Source: Gossypium raimondii
Taxonomy: Eukaryota; Streptophyta; Magnoliopsida; Malvales; Malvaceae
Direction of reading: 5' to 3'
DNA length: 64,000 bases
Assembly (NCBI RefSeq): GCF_025698545.1
Contig: NC_068570.1
Coordinates: 3,596,001 to 3,660,000 of the forward strand
Made by a program: the position numbers and the translations under genes. Below the pieces are notes generated by a model, which was not told the origin of the DNA, searched no databases, and saw only the letters and a program-made list of their open reading frames with translations. Position 1 is the first letter of the stretch. Each line of letters begins with the position of its first letter. Shown here piece after piece: positions 36,724 through 48,790 of this stretch.

Positions 36724-37294
36724 TAAAGGTGATTATGGGTTTAGTTGAGTCTGCTCGAGACTAAATATGATATTAATATATTTTATATTTGTCTAAATTC
36801 GGTATAGCTCGAAATATGATTTTAAAATTTTGCTCAAACCTGCTTATATTTGTAAAAGACTAACTTAAGCCTATTTTAAGTCCGCTCATATATTTTTATT
36901 TTTTTAAAATATTTATATTACATTATTTTAATATTTAATAATTTTAGACATTTTTATTTATTGAATTTTTATATAGTCATCTTAACATTATTTTTTTGGT
37001 AAAACTATTTTTACATTAGAGTAGTATTATATATTTAATATAGGTTGATTTTTTTAATGTGTTCTAAATTACATAATATATAAAAATAACATAATATAAA
37101 GTATTATAGACTTAAAAACGGGTTGGGCCGAGATTGGGCCTTGAATATTCAAGCCTGAACACGGCTCATATTTTAAGCGGGCCTAGATTTTTGTCCAAGC
37201 CCATTTTTCGGGCATAATATTTTTGTCAAAACCCTTCCAAAATTTAGGCGAGCCTTCAACGTTGGGCAAGTAACCCGGCCCATGAAAAGGTCTA
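36724..37294 (-). repeat. Dispersed repeat family, copy C (most complete)
   Basis: The minus strand runs TAGACCTTTTCATGGGCCGG to CCCATAATCACC. Its ends, TAGACCTTTTCATGGG and AGGTGATTATGGG, are weak inverted repeats, suggesting a MITE. It abuts the foldback element at 37339. Confidence 0.6.
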
Positions 37295-37338
37295 ATTATA
37301 ACAATCACATATTAAAATGCACTTATTCAATAAATTTT

Positions 37339-37821
37339 AATTTTTTCAAAAATAACCTAAATAAATTAATTATTTACGAAAATGACCCACTTGCAAAATC
37401 ATGTAAAAAAAATGACACATTTTGAACAGTGAATTTCGGTATCACCGTTGTCATTGGCGGCACTACCCTTCATAATGGGCCAATCATTGGCTGGTTTTAA
37501 AAAAATAATTTTTTGGGTGCCACTGTTGTCATTGGCAGCACCAGGCTGAAGTGTGATTATATAAAATGTTCAAGGAATTGATGAAACATGATTGTGCCGC
37601 CAATAGTGATGGCACCACCCTTCTTTTATCCGATCTAAAAGGGGTAATTACTTCATCAAGTCTTTGAACGTTTTATATAATCACACATCAGTCCGGTGTC
37701 GCCAATGACAACGGTGGCATCGAGGTTCATTGCTCAAAACGGATCATTTTCGTACATGATTTTACAAGTGAGTTGTTTTCATAAATAATTAATTTATTTG
37801 GGCTATTTTTGAAAAAAAGCC
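37339..37821. mobile_element. Foldback MULE-type element, 483 bp
   Basis: Almost the whole element is an inverted repeat. Outer arms of about 130 bp pair (left TTTTCAAAAATAACC..., right ...GGCTATTTTTGAAAA), including ACCGTTGTCATTGGCG on the left and its inverse on the right. Inner arms pair too (GTGATTATATAAAATGTTC near 37553 with GAACGTTTTATATAATCAC near 37667). It is flanked by ATAAATTTT (37330-37338) and ATAAATTTC (37822-37830), a 9-bp duplication with one mismatch. Confidence 0.72.
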
Positions 37822-38879
37822 ATAAATTTCTATGTATATGTCTTACGACATCATAGTTTATATATGATAAAAGATTAGATCGATACTTCTGAGTGATGTG
37901 GTTCAGTCCTCGTATTTATAATTTTAAAAAATTATATGGTGAGATAAAATTCAAAAAGAGTACTTACTAGGAAATAGAGCTAACCCCTTCCATTCTCAGC
38001 TAATCTTTTCCCTTCAATTCTCCATCTTTTAATTCCAATGGTGAGAAATTGTTTTATGGTGAGAAATGTTGTGTTTTTTCATGCTTTTGCTGTCCAAGGT
38101 AAGAAGAAATGAGAAGTTTTTACACAGCGATGGAGTATTTTTACTATAGTAAAAATATAATTTTATTATTTCAATAATTTATATATTTATAATTTTAAAA
38201 GGTTAAATTAAAATTTTATATCTATACTAAAAGTATAGTCCCCGTCGAGTTCAATTATTACTAAAACAAACCCCAATATTTTGACTATCATTTTAAAAAT
38301 GAACCTGTCTTCATGGGGATGAACCAACTTTATTATTATAATAATATTAACCACAGAAATTTGAATTTTATTAAGATGGTGTTGACAACCAACATTTATA
38401 ATTATATTTATAATTAGTAGTGAATTTAAGTATATAATTATATTGAAAGTAGATTAATTTATTTAGTGTGAATGTTATAAATCTTCAAGTTTAGGTTTTG
38501 CCCTTAATCAAATCTTATGAGTGGTTTTGTTCTTTTAATTAGGATGTTTCCCATGACAGCTTCTATATTTTTTCACCTTTGCAAAAGCAAATAAAAATTG
38601 GACAGTGATGGTATATATGCTACATTTTGTTAAACCATACCAAATATAAAGTTCAGCTCTTAAGTCTTTATTTTGTAGGATGAAATTCATAATTATTGTT
38701 TGTTAATCCTATAAAGGATTGGTAATGTTTATATACTTTTCTGTGTCTTTTGATTTGAAAGAAAGAAATGAATTGTAAGTAAAAATAAGCTTGATAAGTA
38801 AATAATTTACTCTGCATGTTGTTAGAGTTTGATTGTCTTACTCGTAAATGTCTCGCCGTTGGTCCTATATGGTTTTTAC

Positions 38880-39563
38880 TGTTTAGTCGGCGAAGACGGA
38901 GAGGGACCAAATGTCAAAGGGAAAGTCAAGCTAGTAGGTGATGCTTCCTTAAGGTGTTTGTCGGTGAGTCCCTGAACTCAAATCTTCAGTTTTTGTCTTA
39001 CATGCTTTATACTTTGAAGTTCATGTTGTGTGTTATGTTTATGAGGAAGGGTTATCTTATCGTGAGAAAGTGACCACAATCGCGGGTGTATGTTAAAAGA
39101 TAAGGTGCATGTTTATTGTAAGCTTGATTCATAGTATTGATGAATGGTTTTGATGAGATTTCTATTGTAATGTTGTTGCATGTTAAGTTGGTGTGTAAAT
39201 GCATGTCTCGGTGTAAGCATAAGCTTGTTGTATTGATAAGTTGTTTCTGGGTAAAATACTATTAAGTACGTTATATTGTTGAATATTGGATACGTGTTAT
39301 TTTGATAAAATGAATAATATGCGGAGTATGGAGAGATGTTATGATGGATGAATGATTAAGGAGATGTCATGTTGTGCACTTTGTGCCTCATGTTAACTAG
39401 CTTTGGGGATGATCAGTTGGAGGGTATGAGGAATGCATATGTATGTTATTTGGCTTTGTGGAGGTTCAATTGGACTGTACGAAGATATATGCGCACAAGC
39501 ATGGGATACCTCCGCGAGGGTTCTTCTCAAGTATGAGACTCTGTGGAGTCTAAGTTTTTAAGC
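38880..39563. other. Degenerate LTR-retrotransposon flank
   Basis: This non-coding stretch continues across the solo LTR at 41170-41279 and across the Gypsy LTR nest at 49914-50470. In the latter two places related segments recur (TTCAAGTTATGACAGTCCG at about 41250 and TATCAAGTTATGATAGTCCG at about 49927). It looks like the oldest layer of the nest, with short degenerate direct repeats. Element class and boundaries cannot be fixed. Confidence 0.45.
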
Positions 39564-41169
39564 TGTTGGAACACCGGCACCCCACGACGCAGCAAAAATT
39601 AATTCATCCGGCGATCTTAACCATGGATCCATGTGCAAGGAACGAATCAGGTTGAAATAAAGGTTTCAAAATTACCGAATCTTTAAACTGAGTAGACAGT
39701 GACGCTTCGACAACGAGTATTCTGATCTACTATCGAACCAAGCCGTAACCTTTGATGACTCTAGCCTCTACGTAATCCACCTAGTTGACAATGAACAGAA
39801 GAAATCCCCAAAACTGTTTTTGAGAAGACTTTGCTTGACGGCCGCTAGATCTTTTTTTTTTAAGCAAAGAAAAATGGGATTTTCTAATTTTTAGGGTTTT
39901 TTAAAACACATTTTTTTAACTCTCTTATAATTGGTATATATATAATGAATCATAATTCATTAAATATTTATTCAGACATAATAATCATAATTGAAATTAA
40001 ATAAATATAACAATGTTTTAAACCGAAAATTATAATTACATTAATTATAATAATGATTTTAGTAAACTATATTTATTTGAATTTATATATGAACCAAATT
40101 CATATATTAATAGAACTATGTTCTCATTATGTGTACAACAACCTTGTACATATAATATGTTCGATATTTGATTACCCAATTAAATTAACTATACAATTAA
40201 TTTAATTCATTTGACAACCAAACATAATACCAACTATGTTTTATTCCGTTCATTTCAACCATCGGGTGTGACCTTGTAGGTTCTTGTAACGTTAGCAGTA
40301 ATACTAGAACGATTCTAATGTTACAAACAATGAGTGGCATCTAGCAATGCATCATTGCTACCTAAGTTACAAGAAATCATGATTTGACATAACCTTTTTG
40401 CGATTAACCTTTCATGCATTAATCTTTAAGTCCTTTATCTCTGTGTTGGATACAAGTCATGGAATAGTCACACTTGCATAGTCCGTCCCATGTTCCTTGA
40501 TATCTTGAGTAGAGTATGATATACAAATAAGTATGACATCTTATATCAGCTTATTTGAGCATGGCCATGCATTTCTAGTCTCACTTAATCAAGTGGCCTA
40601 ATATATTACTCCCATTATGTAGGAGAGACTTATCCTATATCGATCAACCATATCCCTCTACATAGATCGTGGTATATCCAACATCAGCCTTTATAGAACA
40701 ATCAGTTACGGTGTACGTTTGACTGTATCAAAATATACAACTCACGATGTTGGGATAATGATGATCTCAAGTCTGAGGATCAATACATATTAATCACTAT
40801 GAGTAATATTGTGACAATTACATAATAATCCAAGAAACATACTCATAATGGGTCAGTCCAATATGTTGTTCTCTAACATACATATTCATGCATTGATTTT
40901 GACACTCCATATCAATGACAACTCTTTATCATCAATCAACTACATGTTAGTCTTAATGCATTATTGTTGTCCTAGCCAACAATAATACTTGACTAAGAAC
41001 CTTTTAAGAATAATCATATTATTCTCAGGACATTATTATAAAACAGTTTATTTATACACACAGAAAAGAAGTTGAAATAATAATGGTAACGCCTTATATT
41101 AATAAACATAATAAATCAAGTATGATATTACAACCATCTCATGATTGATCTTTTGGGCATACTCTAACA
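39564..41169. mobile_element. Solo LTR, 1606 bp
   Basis: Termini are TGTTGGAACACC... and ...ACTCTAACA. A perfect 5-bp target-site duplication TAAGC lies on both sides (39559-39563 and 41170-41174). No gag or pol is present between the ends, and there is no second LTR. This is the product expected from recombination between two LTRs of one element. The interior is AT-rich with no ORF. Confidence 0.85.
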
Positions 41170-42454
41170 TAAGCGTCGTGTATGAATGCAAGTCCCCTGG
41201 CCATGGGCATACGCAAGTTATTACAGTCCGCTAGACTTGCCCTTATGCTTCAAGTTATGACAGTCCGTTGGAGAACAGCTCGATTTTCAGTGGTGTCGAA
41301 AACAATAGTTCGAGACCACTAAATTCGACGAGTAAGCTCGTAAATTTTATTATTTAGTATTTACGAGTCAAATATGGTTATAGAAAGATTTTTGAATTAG
41401 TGATTTGTATTTAATAAAAATAATTAGGTCAAGTGGTTTTAAAAAATGAGGTATTGAGACTTCGATTCTATAAACCGAGCTGTAAATATTTTTATAAATA
41501 TTTATGGAGTGTCAATAAGGTGGTATTAAAGTTTCATTAAAAATTTAACGTTTTGATAGTTAATTAATTAAAAGGACTAAATTGAAAAATTACAAAACTT
41601 ATTAATTATAAGAAATAGTGATTAAATGGCTTAATTATTAAAAAGGAGGACTTAAGGAGTAAATATGCCCATGTGGGATAGATGAGGCTGCATAAGTAAG
41701 AAAAATAGTAATAAAATAAGCCATTTAATGGCAAATTTATAAATAAGGTGAAATTAAAATATTAAATTGAAAATCTAAAAGTTTCTAGACAATTTCTTCA
41801 TCAATTGTCCATCCAAAACGCCATAGGAGAGTCCCTTAAGCTTTTTTCATATTTTTGCTTCATGTAAGTTTAATTCTTGTCATTTTCTTGAATTTTTTAT
41901 GTTTTTGAAATTTTTACTATTAGGTCTAACTAACTAATTCATTAGTTTTTGATTTTATTGAAAATTTTAGAAGTTACCATTGATAAATATAGGATGTTTT
42001 GGATGAATATGTTATATGATGATTGTATAAAGTGATTTTGTTAAATGTTGATTTTAAGACTAAATTGTGAAAAGTTAAAGTATTAGGGTTAGGTATTAAA
42101 TTTATATTTTATCAAGGGCTGTATGATAGCCTAGAATATTTAAATAAATTATTAATTGAGAAAAACTAGTTCATTTGATTGATTAACTACTTAAGGGATT
42201 AAATTACAAAAGTTGTAAAATTTTGGGGTAATTGTGTAAATTTGAAAATTAAAGGGTATTAATTATGAAATGAATTGGAACTGAAATATATGCTAATGTA
42301 TGAGTAATTTTATATTTTAGATCACGATCCTGTAGATACTCGTGAAAAAGGAAAGTTAACAGAATAGTCCTTAAACATCTACAATATTACAAATTAACCC
42401 AGGTAAGTTCGTATGGTTAAGCTTTAAATTTTATATGGAATTGATGAATGGTAT

Positions 42455-45008
42455 TGTAATCGGCCCAATTTGCCCGGCCCGTATATAAATAAATAAAACT
42501 AAAATTCAAAGTCCAAATACAGTCCAATTACATTAAAATTGCTAGCGCAAACCCATTTCTAGCCCAAAACAAAACAAAACAAAAAAAATTAAAACCCTAG
42601 CAGCAATAGTAGCTTTCTGCCTCTGTGCCGTAGCCGAACCTAGGCCCCTGCGCATGCTGCGCCTCCGTCCGCGTGCGTCCCTTTGAGCTTGTATCTGCAA
42701 ACAAAAATGGCAACAAACAACACGGGCAGGAAAAAACAGCAAGAAAATCAGAAAAAATCACAAGCCAAAGGCAACAACCAGATAACACATTTAAAATTAG
42801 ATTTTTTTTTACATTTTTCTTTTTCCATTATCTGCTATAAAAAGCAGACTTAATATTGTAAAACGGATTCAGAAAATCAATAAGAAAAACGATTTACTGG
42901 CAATCTAAGTTTTTTTAGAGATAGAAGGTAGTATTCTATTTTTTTCCTTTTAGTTTCGATTTGTTTTTTTAAATAAAAAATATATATTAAAAAGAGAAGA
43001 AGAAGGTTTACCTTGGATGCCTTCGGATTCGCGCGAAAAGGAGCGAAAGGCACTTCGTGGTGCAGCTCCGACCACCGTTCACGGTGGAATCGCGGCGGAG
43101 GCACGGTGGGCTAGTTGGGATGTGAAACCCTAGCAGAGAAGAGCCCTGTTTTTTTTAAATAGCTTCTGAAAATGTTTTTTTAAAACATTTTTTTTGGTTT
43201 AAATAACAATCGGAAACGGCTCCGTTTTGGGTTAGTGCCCTCAACGCCAAAACGACGTCGTATTGGGCCACCCATGCGCGACCCGACCTGCTCCATGGGG
43301 GATCCGCGTGTTTTTGTTAAATGAGTTATTTACAACCCTGGTCTTTCCACCTTTTAATGGTTTTGCAATTAAGTTTTCTTTTATTCCTAATTTTGCCCTA
43401 AAATTTTTCTTTGATTTCATTTTTGCTCCATGTAAGGTGCTGCGTTTTGGAGGGCGAGGATATTTTCTGCTTTAGTCCCTCCTTGTTATTCGTGCACTTG
43501 ATTTGGTCCTTTTCATTTTTATTTATTTCAGATTTGCCCCACAATTTCTATTTTCGTTTCAATTTAGTCTTGTTTGATATTTTTGCTATTAATTAATTTA
43601 TTACTTATTATTATGATTGTTATTATTACTATTTATTATTGTTACTGATATTATTACATTTGGTTATATTTCTATTTACCTATTTTATATATATATCACC
43701 TTATTATTTATTATTATTTTAAACTGTTTTTTATACACTATTATCATACATTATTATTTAATTTTATAATGAATTATTTTATTTTCTTCCTATTAATCCA
43801 ATATAATATATATTTAACAACTTTTATTTTATAATATACTTTAAAAATCAACTTTTTTATATATTTCATATGTAAAGATTAATATATGATAATATTCTTA
43901 TACAATACTACTTTTGTATATATACACAATTTATATTAAATTATTTTCATTATACATACATACATACAAAATATACTATTGAATTCAAATTATATATTTT
44001 TACCTATTTTCTCTCTATATATACTTTATTTCTTTTAAATTCTCTATTTTTTATTTTACTTATTTCAACTCTTTACACATATTATTATATATATTATTAT
44101 CTATTTTGAGTCTTTCATTCCATATGTATTATTTATTTAGACTAATATATATATATATATATATATATATGTATACCTTAATTTGTTCTTTTGTATTTAC
44201 ATGTTATTTATATTCTTGCTATGTATTATTATGACATGTATACAATTACGCTCTTATTTCTCGTTATCGTATTGTGAGCCAAATTCCAATGTATGTGATC
44301 ATTATTAATTTTTTTTTATGTCAAGCCAATCAATTAAATACGTTTTGAGTCAACTTTATAATGCTTTTCGAAGTTTCGAGAAATCGTACCCTAACTTACG
44401 GGGTCTCAATTTTCTTGTTAACTTAAAATGACCTTTTTCTTTTCAAAAACATGTGTTTTTTTTTAAAAGCAAACTACATGTTGTCTTTGGAACTTCGAGG
44501 GATCATACCCTAACTTATAGGGTTTTGATTTTCTCGTCGAACTAAAACGGCTAAGCATTTCTTATTTTTCAAAATCACTAAATTTCAATAAAGTTTTTGA
44601 AGGTTAGCTTATTCTTGGGGATTCAAATGTTGCATCCTAACTTACGGGGTACGACATTTTGTTGCCTCGAGATAAGAAAGCCTTTTACACTCATTCAAAT
44701 TTATCCAAACGTTTTTTTTCCTTTAAAATATGTCATTAATAAAAGGTGAATCATTTTTAATCTTTTAAAACTTTCGACATTCGAATTTAAGACATTAACT
44801 AATCAATACGGTACCAATATTGGGCGTTACGAGGGTGCTAATCCTTCCTCGTACGTAACTGACTCCCGAACCCATTCTTTCTGAAATTCGTAGACCAAAA
44901 TCATTTTTAAGGTGATCCGATCATACCTTAATAAAAGATCGGTGGCGACTCCAATTTTCTTTTTTAAATCGACACCAAAATTTTTGTTTTCAAAAAGTGG
45001 TTTCGACA
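42455..45008. mobile_element. Solo LTR, 2554 bp (TGTCGAAACC family)
   Basis: The plus strand reads TGTAATCGGCCC... to ...GTGGTTTCGACA; the minus strand therefore starts TGTCGAAACCAC. A perfect 5-bp duplication GGTAT flanks it (42450-42454 and 45009-45013). No coding domains lie inside. The interior includes a GC-rich patch at 42600-43300 and a very AT-rich tract at 43600-44180 with an AT microsatellite at about 44143-44170. It is inserted in the older LTR that ends at 49913. Confidence 0.87.
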
Positions 45009-45206
45009 GGTATTATGTAATTATTTTATTGTTGAAAATTAATTAATGTTGAAGTTATAATTTTGAATTGAATACACAGATTATGTGGAACACGAGATTT
45101 GAGTACACTCGTTATGTGGCGCATGGCGACATTGAAGAAAAATGACAGCAAATTACCCAAGTAAATCGAGGTTTAGCATTTGTTGCGAACTTTCATGTTT
45201 ACTTTC

Positions 45207-48200
45207 TGTAACACCCCTAACCCGTATCCGTCGCCGAATTAGGGTTACGAGGCATTACTGGACAAAACAAAACTCAATACAGACGTTCAATAAAATTCAA
45301 GAATTTAACATTTATATGCAATTCGCTTGAATACAGATTTAAATCAACTATTTCCAAATCAAAATATAAGCATTGTATATATATATAAATTTAAATATAT
45401 TAAGCTTAGTCAAATTTTATGTATAATTATAAATTCTACTTTAACCTTTTAAAACAAAACATAACATTTCAATCCAGTTAAACCATAAGAAAATAAGTCA
45501 TTTTTGTATGGCTATTAATTATATATACAGTACATCAAAGTACGACTTCCAAAACATTATCTAGCCTATACATGCCATAAGCTAAAATTTAAACATTTCA
45601 ATACAAAGACAATAGATAGAGTGATGATCTTTGCTAACGATCCCGAGCCTGCAGCTTGGTTTTTATCTATAAAACAAATGAACGTAAACAAACAAAGTAA
45701 GCTTTTATAGCTTAGTAAGTCTTTAGCATATCTAAAATACATATAAAAGAATCATATAATTCCTTAAGAAAATTTATTGAGACCACAAATACCAAATATA
45801 ATTACTATTCAAACATTACTATCTTAAATCATTTTGTTGATATCTAAAAGAATGTATATTTAACTAATACATATAAACGAACATATTTATATACATTATA
45901 TGCATATAACCAAGTTACAAACATACTCATTAACTGTATATCTTGATTGCTAGTGTACTTATCGCTTGCACTTCATCGAATGCATTTACATATATAATTT
46001 TTCAAACACATATGCCAAAAGCATATATTTATACTTATAAACTACATGTGCCAAATGCATATATTTACTTATAATCCACATATGTCGAATGCATACATAT
46101 ATATATCCAACAATTTCATAACAACCAATATATGTACTTACTCACTAAACACAAAGATCCAAACATTTATATGCTCATCAAATACATATAAACAAATGTT
46201 CATATATTTATCCATTACATATAACCAAAATCATATATATACCCAATGCATATAATCACTTAATTTAACAGATTCATCGGCACTTAGCCTGCTAGGCTTA
46301 TAACCTGATTTAGATCACCGGCACTTAGTCTGCTAAGCTTATAGCTTGATTCAGTTCATCGACACTTAGCCTGCTAGGCTTATAACCTGATTTAGATCAC
46401 CGGCACTTAGCCTGCTAAGCTTATAGCTTGATTCAGTTCACCGGTACTTAGCCTGCTAGGCTTATAACCTGATTCAGATCACCGGCACTTAGCCTGCTAG
46501 GCTTATAACCTGATTCAGTTCACCGGCACTTAGCCTGCTAGACTTATAGCCTGATTCAGTTCACATAAGATATAATTCATTTTCGAGCTATATATGCATA
46601 CAAAATCCCTGCATAAAGATTCAACTTAAAATTCATAACTCATATTCTTTGATACACATGGATATATAATAAGCTCGATCATCAATTCCAACTTACTAAT
46701 TCAATGATTCAACCGAATACATATATATATCTTTATTCTATAGATTTCTAATATTACTATCATAATATTCAACTTATTTTATACTTGAATAATATACATT
46801 TAACATTCGAACATATTAAAATAAACTAAGCTAACAATTTCATACATTTGATTCAATGCAAATCTTATACATATATACATACACATTCAACTTCATATGT
46901 ACATATATAATTCCAAACCTAACTTGACACAAGAAATTATACATGTATGTATATATATATACATATTCAATTTATAATATACATAAATAAATTCATACTT
47001 AATTTCAAAACAAGATCTTATATATATACACATATATACCTATTGAATCTAACAAATATATATATATAATTCTATACTTATTTTGAAACAAGAACTTGTA
47101 CCTTTATACATTATACACTTACATATTGAAATTAACACATATATATACATATAATTTCATACTTATACTCAATATATATAAGTATTTATTCATATATATA
47201 CATGCTTATTCAATCCAACTTATACAAATATTTGATACACATATATTTATCTTTATATATCTATTCGAACATCATGTAAACATATATAACAAACAACATT
47301 AACTAAATTCAAACTTTATTCACATATATACATACCTATGTTTGAATACATCACATACCTATATATATAGTTCCATACCTAAATTATTTACAAGGACATT
47401 GATGTATATATATTTGTATATTCATACTCATTCGAACCTAACACATATATATACATAATTTTCATACTTTCCATTCGATTTATATACTTTTAATTTTAAC
47501 TCAACATAAATACATTTGATATTCATACATATAAACTGATTTAATAAAATTAAATAGCTAATAGACTTACCTCGGACAGTGAAAAAAATTGAAACCGGAC
47601 AATTAGTCGACGACTTTGGCTTTTCCCCGATCTAACTCCGATTTCTTTGGTTCTTGATCTAAACATATTCAAAATAAACTAGTTTAAATATTATTACATT
47701 CAATTTAGTCCCAAAAGCACATAAATGGGAAATTTACCATTTTGCCCATAACATTTACACTTTTTGCAATTTAGTCCCTATTGCATAAAACACAAAATAC
47801 ACAAAATTTGCCCACACTATACAAGGGCCGAATATCCCTAGTACTCATACAAGTCCACAAATTTCATTTGTTTCACATTTTAGTCCCCCAAAAATTTAAT
47901 TTCACAATTTAGCCCTAATTACTCAATTTCTCCAAAAATTCAAAGACAAAACATGTTAATCTTTCACATATCTTCCATATTTCACCATAAACTAACAAAA
48001 AGCTCAAGCATTCATCAATGAAATATCTCAAAATCACCATCAATTTCTAAAATTAAAGCATGGGTTTGATAGAACCTGAAGCAACGATCACAAAAACATA
48101 AAAATCATCAAAAACCGAAATCAAACCATACTTTAATTTTGCTAAGGAAGTGCCGAACATTCAAAAGCCATGGATGAGTTCTTCTCTTCCACTTTCGGCT

Positions 48201-48624
48201 TTCAAATATGAACAAAATCATCTCTCTCTTTTTTTCATCTTATTTTTACTAATATGTAATATTTTTACTAAATGACTAATTTAACCTTAATTAATTTAAT
48301 TTATATAACATATATATTAAGGTCACTTATGTAATATGCCACCCACTAACTTTTAAATGACCTAATTTCCATTTAAAACCCTCATTTTAAAAAGACATCA
48401 ACAATTGGGTGCTTTTAAATTTAATCCCTTAAATTTTTATTTTACGCGATTAAGCCCTTTTTATCAAATTGAACACTCAAACAATCAAATTTTCATACAA
48501 AATTTTCACACATAGAAAATTCACATACTGCAGATGTTAAAATTAATTTTAAAATATTTTTCTAACTAGAATTTGTGGTCCCGAAACTACTTTGTCCGAT
48601 TAGGGTTAAAATTGGGTTGTTACA
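45207..48624. mobile_element. Solo LTR, 3418 bp (TGTAACACCCC family) with minisatellite
   Basis: It starts TGTAACACCCCTAACCCG and ends GGGTTGTTACA, with inverted ends TGTAAC/GTTACA. A perfect 5-bp duplication CTTTC flanks it (45202-45206 and 48625-48629). There is no internal domain, so it is a solo LTR, long for its class. A 41-bp tandem array lies at 46274-46561. The sequence between 45900 and 47550 is rich in ACATATATAT-type stretches. It was inserted within a 21-bp tandem array of the host LTR. Confidence 0.9.
46274..46561 (+). repeat. 41-bp minisatellite, 7 copies
   Basis: Units start at 46274, 46315, 46356, 46397, 46438, 46479 and 46520, each exactly 41 bp. The core is CACTTAGCCTGCTAGGCTTA with scattered substitutions. 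The core contains the self-complementary segment AGCCTGCTAGGCT, so each unit can form a small hairpin. It lies inside the 3.4-kb solo LTR. Confidence 0.93.
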
Positions 48625-48643
48625 CTTTCCGTTTAGCTTTCTC

Positions 48644-48790
48644 GAGTTTCTGTTTAATTCATATGAGTTTCTGTTTAGCTCTTTTGAGCTTTTGTTTAAC
48701 CCTTATGAGTTTCCATTTAGCTTTTACGAGCTTCTGTTCAACCCTTATGGGTTTCTGTTTAGCTCTTATGAACTTTTGTTCAATCTTCAG
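48644..48790 (+). repeat. 21-bp tandem array, 7 degenerate copies
   Basis: The consensus unit is GAGTTTCTGTTTAGCTCTTAT, given here as roughly GAGTTTCTGTTTAGC followed by TCTTAT, at 48644, 48665, 48686 and so on. Further degenerate units lie at 48626-48643 and, across the inserted solo LTR, at about 45186-45206. Because 21 is a multiple of three, the array stays open in two frames and produces spurious heptad-repeat ORFs. Confidence 0.8.
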
